In this document: positions 48,596 through 61,198 of the stretch, piece by piece
Layout of the letters: every line of letters begins with the position of its first letter
Numbering within the stretch: the first letter of the stretch is position 1
NCBI GenBank assembly: GCA_013076295.1
Contig: RQOL01000729.1
Span: forward strand, 2,480,001 to 2,544,000
Length of the DNA stretch: 64,000 nucleotides
From: Sanderia malayensis
Taxonomy: Eukaryota; Cnidaria; Scyphozoa; Semaeostomeae; Pelagiidae
Direction of reading: 5' to 3'
Notes under the pieces: model-generated
Database searches by the model: none
Seen by the model: only the letters and a program-made list of their open reading frames with translations
Told to the model about the DNA's origin: nothing
Position numbers and translations under genes: made by a program

Positions 48596-51500
48596 CCGTT
48601 GATGACGTATCATCTGTTGACGTAACTCCACCATTGTTTCCACCTTCAGTCGCATTTGCTCCTGCATCACTGTCTTCGATCTCTTCTACTGATGCTTTTA
48701 CAGTTGAAGACTGATCTGCTTCGTTTACTATAATCGTGGCGACTTCATGCACCATAGCAAACGTCATAAAATTGGCAATGGTTGTGCTACGGTCTTGATA
48801 CGGTTTTTCTGCAGAATTAGGCCTAAGAGTTGAAACTGCTTTGAGTTTACCTCCGTCTGCTGTAATTAATGTTGCTAGTTTTGTAGCCAATGCAACATAT
48901 TCTTCAGCTAGTGATTTTTCTGCAACTATTGTTGTTCCTTTTGCAAATGTCGCTTCTTGTTCTGCAATTATTTTTGCTCCTTCAGAAATAACTTTTGTTT
49001 GTGTCCATCGTGAGGTTGATTTCCGTGCCGGCACAAGAAAAATACTTTTAGCACTGCTATGCATTCGTAATGTATCCGATGCATTCAACAATAATTGAGT
49101 ATAGGATGCCTGAATAAAACTCGATACAACACGATTCGTGGATAAATTCTTCTCTGATTCTTTGATCAACATGGCGATTGCTGTAGCATTCTGATCCTGC
49201 TTACTGCTTTTGCTGACTATCGTCCAATTGTTATTGTTGTTGTTAAAGTCCATACTGGAAAAGGCTTCAAGTTTATTGTCGATTTCGAATTCGTAGGCTT
49301 GCATTAAATCCTTTATCAAGCCATCATTCATGGCTGGAATTCTGTGTTCCTTAATGTTCAATGGCTCCGTTGGGCGATGCGGTTCTTTAGTAAAATTTAT
49401 TTTTGAAGAAACAAGTCCCAAAGTTGCACTCAGTTCTGGCACTGACGCAAATGAATGTATGTGTGCACTGTTTTGCATCATGACATCACCAGAATTTTGC
49501 AAAAAGTTTCTCCAGCTAGTGTTGCTGTATAACTTTGCAAAACACTTGAGTTTTTGTTTATCTGAATTGGACTTTGATGATTTTTAGAGGTGTCCAAGCC
49601 CTTTGTGCATCTGATGCCAAACTCGGCAATATTATATTCGGCAACATTGCAACATTCAAGTCTTCACTTTGAATATAGCTCATGGAACACGATAAGGTTG
49701 TTAAAATTTGCGACGGTGTAACATTATTACCACTTGTGCTTAATACCCCAGTCTCTCTTGCACTCACTATACGGGGCAAAATTGTTCCGGCAATTATCTC
49801 ACATAGTGGAGGTGTAATGAGAAAACTGTTAGCTGTAGTAGAAAACGATGGCTTGATAAGCACTGTGGGTGCATCGAGAAAACGCTGACTGCTATCAGCA
49901 CCATCAGGTTTTACGATGCTCAAGCTTTCTTGTTCTAAATTCCTTGTCGTGGGTAAAACTCCAGCCTTCAAAATACTCGTAGTTGGAGCAATGGAAGGTG
50001 TGTTCAGAAATGAAGAGTTAATGTTATTACTTGATGAAGCCTCAATTAATTCGAGAGATCTGTTAGCATCTTTTGTAGTACTTGTGGTCTTAATGCTCGA
50101 ATTGCTCTTCCGACTATTCTTACGAATTACATCATGCTTTTTCTTAATCTTCTTCTTCGTCTTCCTACTCTTCCTATTCTTCTTCTTAATATTTGTAGTC
50201 TTCTTTCCCTCCTTCGATTTCCTGCTTTTAATATCATCGTACATAACTTTCATGAATGAATTGAACATATCCTCATCACTTGCTGAATGGAAGTGTGATT
50301 TTAATTCGTGCACAAATTTTCTGAAATTGTTAGTTAATCCCTGTCTACTTATCTTGTGCTTTGTTTTATTTCGTGTTGAAGACATTTTGTGTTTATTTTC
50401 TTTTTAAAAAGCTTTTGAAGTGACCATATGGATTTATTTTCCGACAGCTTATGTTTCTTCAATTTATCTTCCCAAAGGTTTCTCTTCCAGTGATTTATCT
50501 TCTGGCAACCAATATTTAGCAACGCACTATTTTTGGATGAATCTCTGGATAACTTATTTCTGGTATTAAGTAAGATGTACCTTTCGTGAAATTATGATCA
50601 GGCATCTTTTCTTTAAAGGAAGTCTCTTCTAGTATTTTATTTGTCCTTCTCTGCGCTGCCATCAGCCGTTGCAAGGAATTGTATATTGAGGAATAAATAC
50701 CGGATACCAATAAGGCATTGCCTGTTTATTATCTTTTCCAGTATAGGAACCATATCCACCACATCCTGGAACTTTCAACGACGCGGATTCACGAGACATG
50801 TTCTTCCATAGCTGCGAGTTATTTTTTGCTTCTACATATCTTTCAGATCCATTCCAATGAAAATGTCCAGACAAAGTCGTGTTCATCAAAGCAGTGCTAC
50901 TTGCGTTATTCAAAGGCTTCGTTTTGAACACTGCATAGTCTGTCGTATTTCCTGTTGACTTGATTCTATGAACCATTTCATTGTGAAACCTCTGCGTAGT
51001 TTTGGTTAATGAATTCGATACTTGAAGGCCAGGAAATTTATGACTGTGATTGGCGAAAGAAGTTGGTTGTTTTCGAGTTCCAGAGAGCCTTCTCCAGGTA
51101 CTTATGTATTTTTCTGACGATGAAGAACGCAACGAAGAATTGCCTCCCCGACTGCCCATGTTTATTAACAATTTGCCAACAATGCGTCCTTCATTGACGT
51201 GCCTTCGACAATGACTTTTCAGTCTCCAGAGTATTACGATGAACACTGAAACAACAAAAGAATCAAGTGGAATCTCATGAGAGTTGAGAGTAAAGCAAAG
51301 TTGCAAAATAGAACAGAACAGTAATTTATACCGCACTGCAGAAAAATCGTCTTCATTCTATTTTCTCGGTAGATCGACTCGTTGCCTTCTTGACAACAAC
51401 ATTTATCCAGCGAGATACAACTGGTTCAGATTGATTATAGCAAAGTTAGTTAACGGCATCTTCATCTTATCCAAAGTCCGCGTTGTCCAAATTCCAAACA

Positions 51501-51994
51501 CCTCGACACAATTGGAAACAAGTGATGCAGTCAAAACACTTGCAACAATTTCAAAGCAAAGTTCTCCGAGTCAGCCATATTGAATGCCACACAGTTTCTA
51601 TGTGTCCCCTTTTTCATAAAAGCATCTCTACAAACATGAAGTTGGTCCACGGTGGACGTAGAATGTCACATGAAAATCTTGTGCCATCTCAAAAGAATAT
51701 CCCATCTGAAAGTTTTGAATGTTTGATCCCCAAAAACTCCAAGTCTATTGTCAATTCAAGAAGGTTTTACTCCCTCGAGGTGCTGGATGCAATATTTAAA
51801 CATTCAAATGTAATATATACCGGCTGATTATCTGACAATATATCGGAAGATTTTTCAGCGCACCTTCTCCAGTTTAATGCCATGCAATTATTCTCATCTT
51901 TTTCATCAAAGAAATCATTCTCATTGTCAAAATTAAAGACGATCCAAGACACAACAACGACACAACAAAATTGAGACGAAAAATGTTTAAACAA
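48596..51994 (-). pseudogene. Copy 2 of the Lys/Ser/Asn-rich protein gene, frameshifted
   Basis: This is the second copy of the gene at 1-2823. The main exon starts at an acceptor at 51245 and ends at 48596 before a strong GTGAGT donor; the exon ends just after a Gly/Asn/Thr-rich acidic stretch. The possible signal-peptide exon is at 51821-51994. Against copy 1 the frame is broken by several single-base losses or gains, near 50702, 50560, 50515, 50475 and 50395, mostly in short homopolymers. A more divergent patch lies at 49500-49610. The open segments are 50662-51336, 49558-50385 and 48537-49502. Copy 1 is open across all these sites, so the breaks are either real decay in copy 2 or uncorrected sequencing indels. 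The homopolymer pattern favours the latter. The next exon downstream was not found. Confidence 0.6.
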
Positions 51995-54025
51995 ACATTT
52001 TTCGTCTCAATTTTGTTTGTTTGGTATAGTAGCCTCTATTTTGTGGTGCGTGAGAAAGATCGTAATCTAAGTGGGTTGTTTGTGACTACCTGTTAGCCAC
52101 ACAACAGTATTTAGCCCTATGAGGGGCTTTAGCCCCAAGGCAACTTGGGGGCCCTCTTCTCTATTATCGTGTTACGTCAAATGTCTCAATAAAACTAGAA
52201 AACGATTCTTGCACGATTCGCATTACGTCATTTTAGATCTTAGAGAACCTAAATTTGAAAAATTGGGCCAGGGCTCCAAGGGCCTCTATCCTTGGTCTAT
52301 GCGGCCCAATTAACCACACAGTGGAATGCGGATATATCATTGAAAGAAACATGTAATCCATTGTGATGTTTTACGGTACCATTGAGCTCCGGTTTAAATT
52401 TATTAAACTCCATACACAACGAAGTATTTCTTAGCTCCCTTCAAAGTTCTTCAAATAGGGGACCAACATTTGTTCAGTGATAAATGCAACATGAGCATTC
52501 AAAATGCGTCGCATGCTGATCGAAATGAGGCTCTGGACTGATTTGAGCGCATTTGCATCGATGTTACCTTGAAGCTAGGAAACTATTTGATATTCCTGCC
52601 TGAAAAAACTTGTCCACTACATAGTTAAATGGATGAGTTTCTGATCTCTCTCAAAACGCATCCCACAAACCTGAAAAACCCACTCTGTTTGATAAATTGT
52701 TTGTTACGCATGCGAATGGGTAACCTGCTAAGACCAGCCATTGTCCATTGTTCTTGTAGGATGCATGACAAATAAAAACTGCGGCACGCAACATACCATA
52801 ACTCAACCCTTACCTTCAATGTCAACATCATACAGACTGAAAACAAGGTAACAGGAACACACGCACTAAGTGTATAGCCTACTTTACTTTACTATAGTAC
52901 ACTATATAATACTAATAATAATATACTATGCTGACAATACTATAGTATGCCATTAACAATATAGCATATATCACATAATAATATGCACCTAATTGAGGGC
53001 AGGTATGCGATAACAAAAATAAGAAAATAAGTAGACAGCTTCAAAACGAGATTCACATCGAATCGAGGCTAATAAGATTCGGTACTTTCACCATTTATAT
53101 TTCACATCTCCAAATTTCTTTTTCCAAATAGAGGGTGGGAAGGCAGTAATAACATCATTATTTATACGAAAATTGTTCGGAGATAAGAAACAATACCATT
53201 CCCTAGATTAGGCCTGGTTTGCCTTTTTGGTTTAATATTGTTGTTTGTTTTGTTTATTAAAATCCAGCAAAATAAGAGCAAAGCAAGTATTAGTTCGAAA
53301 TTCACAGATTGTAGGTCAACTTGGATTTGATAAGCACTTTAGATTTGGACCTTTTGCACAAATTTTCTCTGCCTTCTTTCTTTAACACAGACTTCAAGGA
53401 GGGTTGCTTACGATTATAGCACATAGGTTAGATTTATGCAAACATGATGTGAATCTCGGATTAAACTAAAAACAATTTTATTATTGTATAATTTTGGCAC
53501 ATTGTAGCATTGAGTGCGGAGCACTGCACGAACTACTGTCTTTTTCAAAAACAAATCAGGGCGAGGGCGTAGACTGCTGGGTTAGGGGCTCTAAATAGCA
53601 AAATATTTTCACCTCTAGATGGTAAATCTTAGATACAAGGTAAACCTTGTGAAATAATGCATTGTGAAGTAACGCAATGTGAAGTTAGATTGATTATATA
53701 AGTAAGGCTTGCAGAATTCGAAGCCAGTCAGGTGAGGTGAGTGTGAGAACATTGCGCGCGCGTGCAAACAAGCGTAGCCGAATGCGCTCATACGCTTCGT
53801 TGCACCGTCAAAAGATAGAGGAGCAAATATCCAGAATGATTTCATCGACTTTGAATCGAAACACCTGGTTGTTTACAGGTGTAATTGTTGGACCAGGTCA
53901 AGGCTTGCAATTCACTCATGCACCCAAATGATTCGCAAATAATGTCAGACAAGTCGGTGTGCCAGCTCTAGTCTATCTATTATATATTTAACAATTTTCA
54001 AAAGGCCAAACCGAAGTCTTGGAAA

Positions 54026-57000
54026 TCAAAATATAGTAAGTATGACTTTAATTTTGCACGTTCGTACGAAATTAATCGCGAAAAGGCAAAGTAATGCAAT
54101 AATCATCCAGTTTAAAAAGATCAATCTATTGAAGTATGAGAAATTCTGCAACAAATGTAGGCCATGTCCTTGAACAAAATAGTGGCTACATATGCATGAC
54201 GGAGAAAAACCACGATGCTTAACTCGAGATACATTATGCCAACATGGTCCTAACATTTAGCCACGAATTTCAGCCATGTGAATTTGAATATATCAGGAAA
54301 GCTTTAAACTGCAGAGTGAAAATAAAACTGGTCAAATTAAAATTTTTGGTGTTTTGATTTTACTGGTGTTGTATAAATATTGACGAGTTCAGTTTATTTT
54401 GTTGTCCAGGTTCGAAAAAAATAGTTGCAATGTTACACACTTTGTACAAAATAAAAATCCATACAACTTTAATACATATAAACCATAATGTAGTAGTGAC
54501 AACGTGGTGTGGTGGTTATTTATGTCTCAAATCTGATTTTTCTTTCCCACAGGGCCGTTCAAGATGAGGCCTATGCATCTCTTAATATTTTGCTGTGCAA
54601 TTTCAGGTAATGGATAAATTATATATTTCTCTAACAACTAAATAAACATACAATAAACAGAAGCAAGAACAGCTAGATGTGAACGTAATTATTCGCAAGA
54701 AAATTTCGAAAGTTAAACCAGCTCAAATTATCAAGCAGTTGAATTAGCTCCCAAAGCTGAAATAGTTTCTTAACTCAAGATTTATAAACAGCGTATCGAT
54801 TCACAGCATATTCATTCTTGCATTTCAGTAACATTCGCACGATTGCTCATCGTTGATGATGAATCAAGAGGTATAAATATACGAATATTCACAGCATAAC
54901 AATATCCATTCACATCATAACCATTTAATTACAATATTTCCACATCTCAACAAAAAATGTGCAGTCAACAGCACACTAATTAGAATAGTGGATTGAAATT
55001 TACAGTATAATCCTGGTAACTCGGACCCTTGATAATAAACCAAAAGCTCAATAAATTAAATAGCTTTTGCATTCTTCTGGGAAAGTTATTGCTGGAATAA
55101 AGTTTTCTGGCATCGTTCTAAAGTTGTTCCAAGACCCACGACATTCTTTAATTTCAGACTATTTAATTTTGTGATTCGAGCTGTCGAGAACACGTAGATA
55201 CTGATAGTTATCAAGTGGTAAGATACTGACTGTGATTTGTTTTATATTATTTTTGTAAACACAGAAATAAAATTACAAAAGCGTGGCGGAGCGGAGATCG
55301 TTGGCATTGCAACATCCGACAAGGATTCACCCAATTCATCGGGTACAACTAGAAGTAAGTAATTTTCTGAAACAGACTATAAACTAAACTGAACTGAGCT
55401 GAAATGAACTCAATTGAGCTGGAATAAATTGCCATATAAACTTGTGCATTGCAGAACGCCTTGTCACATACCTTGATTTCGAGAAATTCAACGGAGCAAC
55501 CGCATCAGATGAGTCCGGGTTCGATAACAACGCCCAAATGTCAACCGGTGTACTGGTGGCCAAAATACCGGACAGCAACTGCGGCAATGTCGCTTACCTC
55601 TTTTGCACAGACATCAGCTTCATGAGCACAGAATTCCAAGCCAAACCAAAAGTGGCCGTGACAGTGGCCGCATGGGTCTACTTGATCAAGATCGAGGGTT
55701 CTCATTCCATCTTCCACACTATCGGCTCCACGCACACCATGGGACAATACCACTTCGAGGTGAACTTTGGAAATGTCCGCTGGTTCCACAGAAACGAGAG
55801 CCAGAACACCGTCTTCGAGGCCGAAGCCCACGAGGTCAAGCCACGTAAGTATCAAACGAAAACTCTCGATTTTACTACACACATAATCTGCTCATCATGT
55901 CTAATGTGTTTACTTTGTCAATTATATTTGCATTGTATAGCATGTCCACGTGTGCTTGCTATCCGAACACTGTTTCTACTTGATCCACTATTTTTCTACT
56001 GTGACCACATTGGTAGCTGGCCCAGATGATTAAGTTTCACCCAACATCTCGTTCTGAGCATACCTTTCTTGGCAAGGCTCTTTGATCTGTTGCTATACCA
56101 CAGGGCTTGAACGATGGCATAGTGCATCAAAAATACAACCAACATCTCTTTATAAACGTATTCCTGAAAACAAGGATATATAAACGGACATCAGAAATTT
56201 CATAATAACTATGCAATCTTTAACAAATAACGACACATCTATTGCCTCTACTATTAATAAACACCCGCCTCCATGCAAACTATGACGTTCTTTCTAACCC
56301 CTTCCTGCTTCTTACAGACGAATGGACCCATATTGCCGGCACATACAATGCAACCAATGGATTCGCAAACATTTACATCAACGGAGAGATCAAGAACCAT
56401 TCTATTGGCCAAGGGTTCTTGTCACGTGACTGGGGTGGTGAGGCCAAGATTGCCAACTCCAAGATGGGTCGACCACTCGAAGGTCTGATCGACGAATTCA
56501 GAATCTACAATTACGCTCTTAGCCCCGAGGAGATCAAAGCTCTTTACGAGAAATGCAAATTTGGATCTGGAGGTACACAATTTTGCAAGTTTGCATCAAG
56601 TGACTGTATAACCCCAATGGTTTGAGGAACGTTAAACTGTAATCTTTTGTATCTTTTGTCCAGCAAACAATTTGAACGAGAAAACTGGAGGATCACGATC
56701 TGAGGGCATAACAGCTATCGCCGGCGACAGCAAGGACGATGGGGACGCTGCAGCCTCGAATACCGGTCAGGCAAGCGATAAGCCAGGTAACGCACACGAG
56801 TAACATTAACAGTGGGTAAACTAATGAATCAGTAAAGAACAGTACATAGTACAGTGTAGTGGAATAATACTGAATGGTGCATACTCCATATTTGATGGCG
56901 ATGTCTCGCTGGCTTGACAGGATATATACATGGCTATGTATTACTATATTCGTAGCATAAAATAGTAGCATAAGAAACAAAATAACTGACCTTGATCAAA

Positions 57001-58843
57001 CCAAAGTGTAATCCATAGACCAAGAGAAGATAATAACGAATTCTACTCAACTGATAAATGTTGTTGTCGATCATAAAATCTTTACGGCTGACAAAGACAT
57101 TTAACAGTTGAATGGAACTCATTATCCAAAGAGGCGTCCAATAAATCCAGAATCTAAAATAAAATAAAAACGGTTAATAGCGGTAATGTAGCTCCAGTTT
57201 GGGTGTCGGATAACTCTCGAGTTATCCAAGCTAATCCGTAACCAACACTAACATTAATCCTTGCAGCTGAAGTAAAATCCACTGAAACGGGATCACCCAC
57301 AACTGAGAAGGAGCGCAGTAAACAGCACAGTGATGAGCCGGCAAAGAAAGAAAGTGACAGTGTCTTGAAGAAGTCCCAAGTATCACTTGAATAGCCCCTC
57401 AAGAGATACACGCTTTGAACAGAGATATGAATAGAAATTTGAATCTGCAACTGAATCGGCATCTGAGATACACAAACGACGAACATTGACGTAACATTAA
57501 GAAAGACACAAACTAACTGGAACTATGAATGGCTTTTGTTTAGACTTTTGAGAATATGCTCTAACAATTACCCTGGTTCAATAAAGCAAATCAAAAATAC
57601 GGAAAAAGTATCGTTTCCTAAGAAAATGAGGTGTATCAGTTTCTTCACAAACAAACTTCATCTCAATAAAGTTCGAAATGCAGTGTTGATATGTCTACTA
57701 TGAACTTACAACAGCTTGGGTTCTTCATTCTAAAGATTGTACATGAATAGACTAGCTCTAACAGTCTTCCAAACAGCTATAAGTTATCTATGATTATAAT
57801 TGACTAACTTAACTATAATGTTATATTTTAATGAAAGCTTTTAATGATCAATTCAAATCTTTTGATGGTCTATCTTTGTCTTTTAACAATATTGTTTTCT
57901 GCCGGCTTGTCGTCTAATGATTGCTGTTTTTTCTATTGCTTCAATGTGCTTACGTGATGAAATGTTCTACATAGTTTTGTGTTAGTTCATTAATTACCTG
58001 GAACGTAGTCTACCTTGTAATGTGCCACTGTGGATTAGCAAAATGCAACGTTTTTTGCAGGGAGTGATCAAGGCGGCTCTTAACTAAGTCAAAGAAAACA
58101 TACCTGCAATAGATGAAGAATTTCCCACGCGCATCTAACTGAAGACAAGTAACCTGTACAAGACGAAAAGACAACATAAGACATATTACATAATTCATAT
58201 TGAAGAAGATACCTACAGTTATTATAACAGCAGTGAACATAGATAAAAAGCATTTACACGGATGTTCAATTAATCATAGAGTGGTACGATTATTTATATA
58301 TTTATAAGTAAATATTGTTTGTTAATTTGGAAAATTATGACGGATTGTTGGAGTTAGTCAGTGTTTACTAGGATTTTCAGTATTGTAAAAGAACTATTGC
58401 CACCACCAAGGATATGTCAGTTCGAATAAGGTTCGGCATAATATACAAAGCTTGTCAGGTAATCATCCATACAGTGAAACAACGAAATGAGTATTTTCCA
58501 TTTTAGATTTGCCTAAATTGTAACGGTATCCAAATTGAAGGGGATTACATTGTAGCTTTACACATAGCCAGGAAAATAAAAAATATTGCGTTCTTTCTAT
58601 CCGGAACTTAAAATGACATATCCCTGATGTTCAATTGAGTCCACAAAATTCGAAAATGTAGATAAACAGCACTCGTCATGCATACAATATCGTAAACAGA
58701 CCTTCTAATACTGACATACTATTTACCAAGTTGACAACATTCAATGAAGGGCCAGTTTCAAATCTCCCTTCAGCTATAGGGTGGTAGAGGTTCAGAATAT
58801 ACTTGATTGTAATAACAAAGTACACAGCTCTTAAATATGCAAA
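54026..58843 (-). CDS. Unidentified polytopic membrane protein, 3' exons (copy 2)
   Basis: This is the duplicate of the gene at 4854-9668. Exons are 58727-58843, 58104-58153, 56991-57153, 56064-56163 and 54026-54168, all with intact splice sites and the same reading frame. The 1-base indels that separate the two copies in this stretch (near 56890, 58055 and 58655) all fall in introns, which supports these exons being under constraint or simply lucky. Function unknown. Confidence 0.63.
54564..57394 (+). CDS. Secreted LamG-like protein, copy 2
   Basis: This is the duplicate of the gene at 5392-8221. Coding exons are 54564-54606, 54829-54870, 55265-55354, 55455-55844, 56318-56572, 56664-56786 and 57267-57394, with the same splice sites. 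I see no coding difference from copy 1; one extra T lies in intron 6 near 56890. The signal peptide, LamG-like core and Ser/Asp/Lys tail are as in copy 1. The intact frame here contrasts with the frameshifted neighbouring gene in the same copy. Confidence 0.85.
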
Positions 58844-61198
58844 CTGGGGTTTGGATCAAAACGAGGCTGCTATAAAACAAAACCACCACGCCACTAAATG
58901 ACATCCAATACAGAGACATCACTTATGACAAATGTATTTAAAAAAGCCTATTATTTTCCAGATTTTTAGAAATTATTTATTATACATTTATGCAAGCAAA
59001 AGTTTGAATTACAGATATAAACTAAATTTCCTTGCTTCATCTATCTGTGAACATAGACTGATTTCTGATATAACTGATTTCTTATGGATGGACAAAATGG
59101 ACAAAACAAGAAGAGACGGTATGTTGCTTTACAATACTGTGATACTGACTGCCTATAAGTGCGAAATAACGGCAATTCTTTTTCTCCTTTATCAAATTCA
59201 TCTAACGTTTCTATACTTACTTTAAGTAGTGGCTAACGTGTTGATCAGTTATACAATCTCTGAAAGAACTACTCCGTGAAATGGTTATCTGGCCAAAGAC
59301 AGATAGAATTCATTGGATGTGGATAAAAACGCTGGCTGTCGAGGTGCAAGAACTGGAAAAAATTTGCCTTCTTTTTTCGATCTTTCATCAAGCTTTCTTT
59401 TTCTTTCGCATCAACTGCAGACGTCTCCTTCTTGCATTCCTCGATTTTTCCCTGCTTCTTTCAGCTGCATTATCAATATCAAGCTCTTTGTAATTCTCTT
59501 CCAAACTCTAATTTCTAATTTCTTTGTTCTCTTTCTTGTCGCAAGAATGAAGTGTGCAAGCTTTCTACTCTGTCACACTCACATCTAAGCGTATAATTCT
59601 CATTTCAGTTCTTTGATATAAACTTTGAAGGTGGCCATTGATCCTGTTGTTACAATGTTATATTGACAATCGTCTGTTTTGTGGACTGTTTTGTGGTCAT
59701 CCTTTGATGCTTGCATTGACAGAATCTGCTCCATGTTTCACTTATATTCACCTTCTTCTATTCTTCCCGAAATGCACCTCTCAATCTGTTGTTTTATCTG
59801 TTATCATCATCCTCCATTGCATGTCCTTCGACTCTTCATATTCCTGCATCACATTTTCGAGAATATTACTTTCTTCCAATATCTTCTTCAACTTCTTTCT
59901 GCTGTTAAGCAGCTCTTTCTTAGTTCTTGATTTGCTTTGAGAAGCTTATCAACATTATTTCCATGACACGATGACATCTGTTGTGCACAAGCATATTGGA
60001 GCTCCAAAGCTGCAAAATTTTTGCAAATCTTCTTCATGCTTCTTCGTCATATTTGGTCTTAAGATTTCGATTATCGCAACTCATTTTACCTGACAGCAAA
60101 CCTGTTAAATATTCGATGACGCCCCCCCCCCAAAAAAAACTCCCCAAAGATCCATTTTGTTTCCAAAAAGCAAAACAAACCACTAAGCCTCAAGTAAACA
60201 GCAATATTCCGAACGTATGTAAAATAACTCTGATAGCTATCGAAGCTAAACAAGGTTTCAGCTCCTCGGTTCAAACTTGAGTCTGTCAATTATTGATTAA
60301 TTTGCGTCACAATTAAAATCTATACAATGATATCAACATTTTCATTCGCAAACGTGGCGTGATCGATTTGATTACAGCTTATACGCCGTCAAAATACAAG
60401 CAATGTACAGATCGAGCCCTTTAACACGCAAACTATAAATATTCTACATTAAAAAAGTAATACATGAAAGGTTTTCCCAACCAACAAAACCCAAAACAAA
60501 CCAAGTATCGGAAACAGAGAGGGTATATCCCAAACTTTAACCAACATGTGCGCAGTAAAATGAGCATTGTTCTATAGCTGGTATATAAAGCTTGGAAGGG
60601 CTGTATAGCTAATGAAATGATATATGAAAACACTTACAATCAGTATAATGTATAATGCTGGCTCATCCATTCACACCAATACACACAGCTCGCTGTTTAA
60701 GATATATATTGCCCAAATTCTTGATGTAATCTTTATGCTTCTCCACTCCTTGAAAAATTTTCCATCAGTATAATTCGAAGGGAATGACCCTGAAAAGTTA
60801 AAAAAGAGGACATTTCTAATTAATAAGAAATGTCCGACATAATAATTGATCATAATTCACTGGAATTACAACGGATTGAAAGACTTACACAATCAACCCT
60901 ATTTTATACAACGAATCAATCTTTCGCTGGCACAACAGCTAGCTGCACCTCCTCAGTTTTCATTACAGTAGAAAATAGTGCTCAAAGCAGACACAAAATC
61001 GAGTTGGCAACGAAACGCTGTCGGAAAAAAGAGATAAAGAAGATAACTTGGTTCTAAAGAATGCTAATTCGAACAATGGGAAAGAAAACTGGAAGCAAAT
61101 TGTCCCCTCCCTCTTCTTTTCTTGGAAACTGTAACATTCTATAACAAGCTGATCAAATAAAATTTGATCAAATGAAACAGTGGATTTTAAGGAGAGAC

